From contig CAMEIU010000043.1 of the NCBI GenBank assembly GCA_945918815.1, forward strand, positions 1 to 13,341: DNA of 13,341 nt, given 5' to 3'. Below, piece by piece: positions 7,171 through 13,341 of the stretch (position 1 is the stretch's first letter; every line of letters begins with the position of its first letter). The stretch comes from an uncultured Clostridia bacterium (lineage in GTDB: Bacteria; Bacillota; Clostridia; Oscillospirales; Oscillospiraceae). The notes under the pieces were generated by a model, which ran no database searches, was not told the origin of the DNA, and saw only the letters and a program-made list of their open reading frames with translations. Position numbers and translations under genes: made by a program.

Positions 7171-9483
7171 ATGGTCAAGAAAATCATTCTGGTATTTAAA
7201 ACCCATTTTGACATTGGATTCACCGATCTGGCGGAGCATGTGATTCACCGGTATGGGAATGACATGCTCCGGGAGGTGATCGAAACCTGCGACGCCACAG
7301 CGAGCCTGGGAAGGCTCCGATACGTCTGGACCATGCCGGCGTGGCCTCTGTGGACCATCTGCAACAGCTGTGATCCCGCCCTGAAGGCGGATCTGGAGCG
7401 GTTGATTGAAAACGGGCAAATTGTCTGGCACAGTCTGCCCTTCACCTCCCATACGGATTTTTCCTCTCCGGAGGAGTATGCCCAGACCCTGCGCTATTCC
7501 CGTGAGCTGGCGCGGCGATACGGAAAGCCTGTGCCCGTCACAGCCAAAATGACAGATGTACCGGGCCACGGCCTGATGCTGCCGGACTTGCTGGACCAGG
7601 CCGGAATTCGGTTCCTGCACCTGGGCTGCAACGAGTTCGCCACACCGCCCCAGGTCCCCGGCCTATTTTTCTGGAAGGGCCCCGGCGGCGGAAAGGTCCT
7701 GACCATGTACAGCAAGGGCGGCTACGGAACAGGGCTTCTGCCCCCGGCGGACTGGCCCTATCCCGTGTGGATGGCCCTGATGCACACCCACGACAACTGC
7801 GGGCCCCAAAGCGCCCAGATCATTCTGGATTTGGCAAAGCAGGCCCAGGCGGCCTATCCCGAGGCGGAAATTCTGTGTGGCTCCATGGATGATTTCTACC
7901 GGGCGCTTTCCGGCTGTGACCTGTCGCCGGTTCCGGTGATTGACCGCGATCTGGCGGACACCTGGATTCACGGCGTGGGCTCCTATCCCGATGAGGTGCG
8001 CCGGATGCGGGCCTGCCGGGAGCGAGCCAAGCGGCTCCATGGGCGGTATTTTGCCCAATTGGCCGCCGGGATCAGGCCGGACGGCGTGGAGCCCCTGTGG
8101 GACCGGTATTACGAACAAGTGGCCCTGTTTACGGAGCACACCTGGGGCGCCGATGTGAAGACTTTCCTGGGGCCGGACCGGGTCTATGAAAAAGAGAAAT
8201 TCCTGGCGGCCAAGGAGACGCCGCCTTACCGATTCATGGAGCGATCCTGGGAGGAGCAGCGGGACAGAGCCGGAATGGCGGAAGCCTGCCTGGATCAGAT
8301 GGAAGAAATCCTGGGCCGGGACGCGCCCGCTGCGCCGCCTGTGCCGAAGGAGCCTCTGAAGGCGGCGCACCGCGGGGACAGGGTCCTGGTGCAGAACCAC
8401 CGCTACCGGCTGGAGCTGGATTCCGCCAGCGGCCAGATTCTCACGCTCTATGACCTCCGCCTGGATACCGCGCTGCTGGAAGCCGGAGCGGAGGGCGTGT
8501 TCTCCTACCGGTACGACCGCTATGGCCTGCCGGATATCACAGAATTTCTGAGAAGCTACGCCTACCATTTTACCACTTGGGGCATTCAGGATTACGGTCG
8601 GGAAAACTATCCCGACTGTCCCCACGAGACCCTCCGTCCCGTATGCGCCGGCTGGGAGATTCAGGGCCGGGACCTGCGGCTGCACTACAAAAGCGAACGG
8701 AGCAGCCTGGATTACGGCGACGGCCGGACCATGGATCTGACCGTCACGCTGCCGGAGGAGGGGGACACGCTCCAGGTCGCCTTCGCGCTGCACGACAAGC
8801 AAGAGACGCCTTTTGTCGAATCCGGAAGCCTGGTGTTTCCCTTTGCCGGGAAAGCGGCCTACCGGATCGGGAAGCCCGGCGCCGTCATCGATCCGGAAAC
8901 GCAGATTCAGCCCTGCGCCAACCATGCGCTGTTCAATTTGGAGCAAGAAGTGACCCTCCTGGGCGACCACGGATGCCTGAGCATCTGCGCACCCGATGTG
9001 CCGCTGTTTGGAATCGGCTCCACCGGCGTCTATGCGTACCACAAGGAATTCGGCGCGAACCGCCCGCCGGTCCTGTACTTCAATCTGTTCAACAACATGT
9101 GGGGCACCAATTTCCCGCAGTGGATCGGCGGCAGCTTCCGGTACCGGTTTGTTCTTCGGGGCTGCTCCCGTCAGGAGGCCGAACAGGCCCCCGCCTGGGC
9201 CGCCCGGGTTTGCCGCGGCGCGCCTGCAAAGCTGCCGGAAGGCGTCACGCTGCCGGAGGGCATGGAGCTGGTACACACCCGGCTGGAGGATGAGACGCTC
9301 TATCTCACCCTCCGCGATGTATCGGGTCAGCCCGGCAGCCGGCGGCTCTCTGTAACCGGCGCGCAGCTGTGCCAGGCGGACCTGCTGCACCGGCCCATCG
9401 GTACGCCGGGCTTTGAAACGCTCTCCCTCCCCGTCCGTCCCTTCGGCATCCACATTGTCTCCCTGCGGAGGGCGCTGATATGA
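7171..9483 (+). CDS. DUF5054 protein, GH38-like putative glycoside hydrolase
   Basis: This is a 770-residue protein without signal peptide or membrane helices, so it is probably cytoplasmic. The opening VFKTHFDIGFTDLA (8-21) is typical of DUF5054 proteins and resembles the HxHxDxGW motif of GH38 alpha-mannosidases. His12 and Asp14 would match the first two zinc ligands. TDVPGHG (128-134) resembles the GH38 nucleophile motif DPFGHS, with Asp129 as candidate nucleophile. His205, His207 and Asp208 (HTHDNCGP) and His323 (TEHTWGADVKTF) are further candidate metal or acid/base residues. The N-terminal ~340 residues would be the alpha/beta domain and the remainder beta-sandwich-like, with little charge clustering. 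The alignment is my own reading; activity is unproven, and it may be an alpha-mannosidase or act on another glycosidic bond. GAGAGG at 7159-7164 precedes the ATG. The stop overlaps the start of the MBL gene. Confidence 0.72.
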   Translation: MVKKIILVFKTHFDIGFTDLAEHVIHRYGNDMLREVIETCDATASLGRLRYVWTMPAWPLWTICNSCDPALKADLERLIENGQIVWHSLPFTSHTDFSSPEEYAQTLRYSRELARRYGKPVPVTAKMTDVPGHGLMLPDLLDQAGIRFLHLGCNEFATPPQVPGLFFWKGPGGGKVLTMYSKGGYGTGLLPPADWPYPVWMALMHTHDNCGPQSAQIILDLAKQAQAAYPEAEILCGSMDDFYRALSGCDLSPVPVIDRDLADTWIHGVGSYPDEVRRMRACRERAKRLHGRYFAQLAAGIRPDGVEPLWDRYYEQVALFTEHTWGADVKTFLGPDRVYEKEKFLAAKETPPYRFMERSWEEQRDRAGMAEACLDQMEEILGRDAPAAPPVPKEPLKAAHRGDRVLVQNHRYRLELDSASGQILTLYDLRLDTALLEAGAEGVFSYRYDRYGLPDITEFLRSYAYHFTTWGIQDYGRENYPDCPHETLRPVCAGWEIQGRDLRLHYKSERSSLDYGDGRTMDLTVTLPEEGDTLQVAFALHDKQETPFVESGSLVFPFAGKAAYRIGKPGAVIDPETQIQPCANHALFNLEQEVTLLGDHGCLSICAPDVPLFGIGSTGVYAYHKEFGANRPPVLYFNLFNNMWGTNFPQWIGGSFRYRFVLRGCSRQEAEQAPAWAARVCRGAPAKLPEGVTLPEGMELVHTRLEDETLYLTLRDVSGQPGSRRLSVTGAQLCQADLLHRPIGTPGFETLSLPVRPFGIHIVSLRRALI

Positions 9484-10304
9484 GAATAACATACTATGGA
9501 ACGGCAGCGGGCGAAGGATGGCCGGGCGTGTTTTGCCAGTGTCCCCTGTGCCGCCAGGCCCGCCGTCTGGGCGGAAAGAATATCCGCACCCGTTCTCAGG
9601 CGTTAATCAACGACGACCTGCTGCTGGATCTGCCGCCGGACAATCAGCTTCACAGCCTGTATGGCGGACTGGATCTGGGCGCTGTCCGTGCGCTGCTGTT
9701 TACCCACAGCCACTCCGATCACTGCTACCCCGAGGATCTGGAGTTTCTACGGGAGCCGTATTCCCACACCCGGCAAGGGGGACTGCTGGTATATGGGAAT
9801 GAAGCGGTGGCGGACAAAGTAAAAGCGGCCTGCGGCGGCTTGGGCGGCGTCAAGGAACGATTTCGGTTTGAGACGCTCCAGGCAAATACGCCGTTGAACG
9901 TGCTGGGCTACCGGGTGCTGCCCCTTCGGGCGACCCACACGCCAAAGGAACAGTGCCTCTTCTATCGGATCGCCCAGGGGGACAAGGCCTTGCTGTACGC
10001 CCATGACACCGGCGCGCTGACCGAAGAAAACATGGCATATCTGTCGGCCCAATCCGGGAAGCTCAGCCTGGTCAGTCTGGACTGTACCTGCCAGCGGCAT
10101 AGAGACGGCAAATACCATATGGGGCTGGCAGACTGCGCGGCGCAAAAAGAAAAGCTGCTTGCAGCCGGGCTGGCGGACGGACAGACCGTCTGGGTCGTCA
10201 ATCATTTTTCCCATAACGGAGGCTGGCTCCATGAGGAGCTGGCCTATGAGGCCGGCAAGCACGGCTTTCTTGCCGCCTATGACGGCATGACAATCGAACT
10301 CTGA
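9480..10304 (+). CDS. PhnP-like metallo-beta-lactamase-fold hydrolase
   Basis: This 274-residue protein has the metal-binding motif set of MBL-fold phosphodiesterases: THSHSDH (75-81, with His76, His78, Asp80 and His81), His153 (ATHT), Asp176 (AHDTG) and His242 (NHFSHN), enough for a two-metal site. Near the N-terminus GVFCQCPLC (17-25) gives a CxCxxC motif (Cys19, Cys21, Cys24). The PhnP branch uses such a motif to hold a structural zinc. PhnP itself hydrolyses cyclic ribose phosphates in phosphonate breakdown, but no phn gene is present, so the true substrate here is unknown. A phosphodiester in a glycan, or another ester or lactone, is possible. The start ATG (9480) overlaps the stop of the DUF5054 gene as ATGA, which suggests translational coupling and a shared task. 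Confidence 0.85.
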   Translation: MRITYYGTAAGEGWPGVFCQCPLCRQARRLGGKNIRTRSQALINDDLLLDLPPDNQLHSLYGGLDLGAVRALLFTHSHSDHCYPEDLEFLREPYSHTRQGGLLVYGNEAVADKVKAACGGLGGVKERFRFETLQANTPLNVLGYRVLPLRATHTPKEQCLFYRIAQGDKALLYAHDTGALTEENMAYLSAQSGKLSLVSLDCTCQRHRDGKYHMGLADCAAQKEKLLAAGLADGQTVWVVNHFSHNGGWLHEELAYEAGKHGFLAAYDGMTIEL

Positions 10305-10318
10305 CTGGAGGAATAAAA

Positions 10319-12514
10319 ATGCCTGTTTCATATTACGAGAAAGAACGAGTGTTCAAGCTGGATACGCCCCATTCGACGTATCTGATCGGCATCGTAGACG
10401 TGGAGGGCTTCCTGGGGCATATATACTACGGGCGCCGCATCCCGGACCGCGATATGGGGTATCTGATGCGGCCCCGAGAGCACCGCGTACCCAGCGAAAA
10501 GAACCGGGAGCGGCTGTCGTTTTATGACGGACTTCCCACGGAGTATCCCGGCCACGGAATCGGAGACCTGCGGGAATCCTGCCTGTGCGTGGAAACGCCG
10601 GAGGGATATCGTGCCTGCGGGCTGACATACCGGGATCACAAGATTTACGGCGGAAAGCCAAAGCTGGAAGGTCTTCCGGCCACCTACGGCGAAGCGGATG
10701 ACTGTACAACCCTGGAGCTTGCGGCGGAGGATAAGGTCCTGGGCCTGACCGTCCGCCTGTACTACACCGCCTTTGAAACGCTCGACGCCATTTGCCGCAG
10801 CGTGCGGGTGGAAAATACCACAGGAAAGCCCATCAAGCTAACCAGGGTCCTCTCCGCCTGCCTCGATATGGACAATCAGAACTTTGACCTGTTGACGCTT
10901 CACGGAAACTGGGCGCTGGAGCGGATGATTTCCAGGAAGAAGCTGGGCTGGGGCAAGCAGGGCGTATCCTCCCTGCGGGGAATCTCCTCCCACCAGGAGC
11001 AGCCCTTTATGGCTCTGGCGGAACATTCCGCGACCCAGAGCCAGGGGCAGGTCTACGCCATGAACTTTGTCTACTCCGGCAACTTCCTGGGGCAGGTGGA
11101 GATGAATCAGCAGGAAAGCCTGCGGATGGTCATGGGCATTCATCCCACGGACTTTTGCTGGAACCTGGCGGCAGGAGAAGCCTTCCAGGCGCCGGAGGTG
11201 GTCCTGGTGTACTCGTCCGCCGGCATCGACGGCATGACCCACACCTTCCATGACTTGTACCGGAACCATCTGATACGCGGCCCCTATCAGAACAGGGCCC
11301 GCCCCTCCCTGGTCAATAACTGGGAGGCCACCTACTTCCAGTTCGATACGCAGAAGCTGCTGGACATTGGCAGGGAGGCTGCCGCGGCCGGGATCGAGAT
11401 GCTGGTACTGGACGACGGCTGGTTCGGCAAGCGAAACAGCGACAACTCCAGTCTGGGCGATTGGGTGGTCAACGAGGAAAAGCTTCCCGGCGGCCTGAAG
11501 TACCTGGTGGACACGCTGAACAGCATGGGCCTGCGCTTCGGTCTCTGGATTGAGCCGGAGATGGTGTCCCCGGATTCCGACCTGTACCGGGCCCATCCCG
11601 ATTACGCCCTTCAAATTCCCGGTAGAGAGCCCACCCAGTCCCGGGAGCAGCTGGTGCTGGATATCTCCCGCAAGGAAGTGCGGGACTGCGTTTATGACCA
11701 GATCCATAAGGTGCTCAGCTCTGCCAATGTGGAGTACGTCAAGTGGGATATGAACCGTGCGCTAACGGACGTCTACAGTCTTGCCCTTGCGCCCGAGGCA
11801 CAGGGGGAGCTGTACCACCGCTTTGTGCTGGGCGTCTATGAGCTGCAGGAGCGGCTCCTGCGGGACTTCCCCAATCTGCTGCTGGAAAATTGCAGCAGCG
11901 GCGGCGGCCGGTTCGACCCCGGCATGCTCTACTACAGCCCCCATATCTGGGCCTCTGACAACACGGACGCCATTGACCGGCTGAAAATTCAGGAGGGTAC
12001 CGCGCTGGTCTACCCGCTGTCCTCCATGGGCGCCCATGTGGCGGCCTGCCCCAGCCATACCAATGGGCGGGTCACCCCCTTTGAGACCCGGGGACATGTT
12101 GCGCTGCCCGGCTGCTTCGGCTATGAATTGGATCTGACCAGGCTGACGCCGGAGGAAAAGGCCATGATTCCCGGTCAGCTGGAGGACTATCGGAAGTACG
12201 GGCCGGTGTTCCGTACCGGTGATTATTACCGCCTGGCGTCCTACAGTGAAAATCACGAATACGACGCTCTGATGGCAGTGTCCAAAGACAAACGGCTGGC
12301 AGTCATCGACTATGTTCAGGTCATGTCCCGTTACCGCGGCAAATCCATTCGGGTCCGGCTGAATGGCCTGGATGAGAACCTCTATTACCGATGCAGTGAA
12401 ACAGGAGAGGTTCACTCCGGCGCGGGATGGATGTTTGGCGGCGTGCCGCTGCCCAAGCTCAACGGAGATTTTTTGAGCCGCCTGATCGTGCTTGAGGCGG
12501 TGGAGGCAGAATGA
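10319..12514 (+). CDS. GH36 alpha-galactosidase
   Basis: This enzyme removes terminal alpha-galactosyl residues from oligosaccharides by a retaining mechanism. The 731-residue length and motif spacing fit the tetrameric Bacillota type, such as Geobacillus AgaA, whose catalytic residues are reported as Asp478 and Asp548. Here the nucleophile is Asp477 in YVKWDMNR and the acid/base Asp547 in WASDNTDAIDRLK. Other signatures are VLDDGWFGKR (Asp365/Asp366), WIEPEMVSPDSD and NCSSGGGRFDPGML (Cys525-Gly530). An N-terminal beta-supersandwich (about 1-330) precedes the barrel (about 335-640) and a C-terminal beta domain. No signal peptide is visible, so it works on imported sugar. GGAGGAA lies just upstream of the ATG, in a 14-base gap after the MBL gene. 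No broken motif was seen. Confidence in the family is very high; which alpha-galactoside it meets in vivo is not shown. Confidence 0.97.
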   Translation: MPVSYYEKERVFKLDTPHSTYLIGIVDVEGFLGHIYYGRRIPDRDMGYLMRPREHRVPSEKNRERLSFYDGLPTEYPGHGIGDLRESCLCVETPEGYRACGLTYRDHKIYGGKPKLEGLPATYGEADDCTTLELAAEDKVLGLTVRLYYTAFETLDAICRSVRVENTTGKPIKLTRVLSACLDMDNQNFDLLTLHGNWALERMISRKKLGWGKQGVSSLRGISSHQEQPFMALAEHSATQSQGQVYAMNFVYSGNFLGQVEMNQQESLRMVMGIHPTDFCWNLAAGEAFQAPEVVLVYSSAGIDGMTHTFHDLYRNHLIRGPYQNRARPSLVNNWEATYFQFDTQKLLDIGREAAAAGIEMLVLDDGWFGKRNSDNSSLGDWVVNEEKLPGGLKYLVDTLNSMGLRFGLWIEPEMVSPDSDLYRAHPDYALQIPGREPTQSREQLVLDISRKEVRDCVYDQIHKVLSSANVEYVKWDMNRALTDVYSLALAPEAQGELYHRFVLGVYELQERLLRDFPNLLLENCSSGGGRFDPGMLYYSPHIWASDNTDAIDRLKIQEGTALVYPLSSMGAHVAACPSHTNGRVTPFETRGHVALPGCFGYELDLTRLTPEEKAMIPGQLEDYRKYGPVFRTGDYYRLASYSENHEYDALMAVSKDKRLAVIDYVQVMSRYRGKSIRVRLNGLDENLYYRCSETGEVHSGAGWMFGGVPLPKLNGDFLSRLIVLEAVEAE

Positions 12515-12521
12515 TACTGGC

Positions 12522-12553
12522 AGGGCCACGACAAAGCATTTTTTCATGGCCCT
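12522..12553 (+). promoter_or_regulatory. Stem-loop between GH36 and GH2 genes
   Basis: AGGGCCA (12522-12528) and TGGCCCT (12547-12553) form a perfect seven-base inverted repeat around an 18-base loop. The T-run (12539-12544) is inside the loop and none follows the downstream arm, so it does not look like an intrinsic terminator. It may mark an intercistronic processing or stability element. Confidence 0.5.
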
Positions 12554-12554
12554 A

Positions 12555-12595
12555 TGTGCGCCCCTCCTCGCACAAAGAGGCGGCGGCGAGGTGAT
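12555..12595 (+). promoter_or_regulatory. Leader of the GH2 gene: hairpin versus Shine-Dalgarno-masking alternative
   Basis: TGTGCG (12555-12560) pairs perfectly with CGCACA (12569-12574) around the loop CCCCTCCT. The segment CCTCGC (12566-12571), which shares three bases with that stem, can instead pair with GCGAGG (12586-12591) and so bury the start of the ribosome-binding sequence GAGGTGAT (12588-12595). The two folds exclude each other. Function is inferred from the pairing rules only. Confidence 0.4.
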
Positions 12596-12599
12596 ACAT

Positions 12600-13341
12600 A
12601 TGCGAACATTTGACTATAACGCCACAAAAATGCCGGATTTCTTCGAGGAATGCCGACTGCGGCCCCATTCGGACCACAGATACGAACCGGCGGCAGGCGG
12701 CCGTGTCCGGCAGAGCCTCAATGGGACATGGTTCTTCCACTATGCGGAGAGCGTTCGGGAGACGATACCGGATTTTCAGGCGCCGGAGGTGGATTGCCGC
12801 CATTGGAACACCATTCCCGTGCCTGCGCACATTCAGCTGGAAGGCTGGGGTACGCCGCAGTATGTGAATATCCAATATCCCTGGGACGGGACGGAAGCCC
12901 TGCTGCCCGGACAGGTCCCGGAGCGGAGAAACCCGGTGGCAAGCTATGTGAAGTATTTCACGGTACCCAAGGATTGGAAGGAGATGCCCCTCTATATTTC
13001 CTTTCAGGGGGCGGAAAGCGGTCTGGCGGTCTGGCTCAACGGCCATTACGTCGGCTACGGGGAAGATGGATTTACCCCTTCCGAATTTGAGCTGACGCCA
13101 TTTCTGACGGACGGTGAAAACAAGCTTGCCGTACAGGTCTACCAGTGGACAAACGCCAGCTGGTGTGAGGACCAGGACTTCTTCCGCTTTTCCGGCCTGT
13201 TCCGGGACGTATACCTGTTCACCGTGCCAAGGGCCCATATCTGGAATCTGCAGCTGACCACGGAATTGGACGACGGCTTTTTGAACGGCATCCTTCGGAT
13301 CCGGATGGAAGCCCAGGGCGCAGGCGATTGCATTGTTCGGT
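12600..13341 (+). CDS. GH2 beta-galactosidase, N-terminal part (cut by window end)
   Basis: The first 247 residues of a LacZ/EbgA-type enzyme that hydrolyses terminal beta-galactosides. The jelly-roll sugar-binding domain shows every usual landmark: QSLNGTWFF (38-46), PAHIQLEGWGTPQYVN (75-90) followed by IQYP, NPVASYVKYFTVP (111-123), FQGAESGLAVWLNGHYVGYG (135-154), TPSEFELTPFL (159-169) and EDQDFFRFSGLFRDVYL (190-206). Asp193 matches the Asp of LacZ that binds galactose and sodium (D201), and Asn90 matches LacZ Asn102, judging by motif alignment. The next immunoglobulin-like domain begins near residue 212, where the window ends; the catalytic barrel with its two glutamates is absent from view. 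The ATG at 12600 is chosen for GAGGTGAT just upstream; the next in-frame ATG (12630) has none. No signal peptide is seen. Confidence 0.95.
   Translation, partial: MRTFDYNATKMPDFFEECRLRPHSDHRYEPAAGGRVRQSLNGTWFFHYAESVRETIPDFQAPEVDCRHWNTIPVPAHIQLEGWGTPQYVNIQYPWDGTEALLPGQVPERRNPVASYVKYFTVPKDWKEMPLYISFQGAESGLAVWLNGHYVGYGEDGFTPSEFELTPFLTDGENKLAVQVYQWTNASWCEDQDFFRFSGLFRDVYLFTVPRAHIWNLQLTTELDDGFLNGILRIRMEAQGAGDCIVR

Noticed and set aside
7663..9492. 609-codon open frame on the minus strand
   Set aside because: It is the shadow of the DUF5054 gene; its product has no recognisable domain and no ribosome-binding site was seen.
12492..12518. Promoter before the GH2 gene (TTGAGG / GATACT)
   Set aside because: The spacer is only 15 bases and both boxes match four of six positions, which is within chance.
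12522..12553. Intrinsic terminator after the GH36 gene
   Set aside because: The stem is sound but the T-run lies in the loop and not after the stem, and the GH2 gene follows with its own strong ribosome-binding site.

Overview
The window is a single co-directional catabolic and transport block with all eleven recognisable genes on the + strand. No gap exceeds 90 bases, and there is no RNA gene, insertion sequence or CRISPR array. Strong purine-rich ribosome-binding sites (several extend the AAGGAGGTGATC complement of the 16S tail), a G+C content of roughly 60% by eye, a GTG-started AraC gene and an AgaA-like GH36 enzyme suggest a high-GC member of the Clostridia (Bacillota), plausibly a gut Oscillospiraceae/Lachnospiraceae-type organism. 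This placement is inference; no marker gene is present.

Region 1 (1-5653) is an Opp/Dpp-type (family 5) ABC importer: the C-terminal part of the solute-binding lipoprotein, a DppB-like and a DppC-like permease, and DppD- and DppF-like ATPases, each with a cysteine-bearing C-terminal domain. A perfect inverted repeat without a T-tract separates the binding-protein gene from the permeases. This is the classic position for unequal expression of binding protein and membrane subunits. The adjoining enzymes suggest the cargo is an oligosaccharide or glycoconjugate rather than a peptide.

Region 2 (5654-6601) is an AraC/XylS-type regulator with a cupin-like N-terminus, inserted between importer and enzymes. 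A weak sigma-A-like promoter overlaps the end of the dppF-like gene.

Region 3 (6602-10304) is the least understood part. It holds a small HAD protein with degenerate catalytic motifs, a 770-residue DUF5054 protein with an apparent GH38-like metal/nucleophile motif set, and a PhnP-like metallo-beta-lactamase-fold hydrolase whose start codon overlaps the DUF5054 stop codon. Region 4 (10305 to the end) holds a complete GH36 alpha-galactosidase and the N-terminal 247 residues of a GH2 beta-galactosidase, which is cut by the window edge. The GH2 leader can fold in two mutually exclusive ways, one of which masks its Shine-Dalgarno sequence.

Taken together, the locus looks like an import-and-digest unit. 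An oligosaccharide enters through the importer and is trimmed in the cytoplasm: no complete enzyme shows a signal peptide. Alpha- and beta-galactosidases act alongside an uncharacterised GH38-like enzyme, and a phosphatase-like and a phosphodiesterase-like protein may deal with a phosphate or other decoration. The galactosidase assignments are solid; the overall substrate and the roles of the HAD, DUF5054 and MBL proteins are hypotheses.
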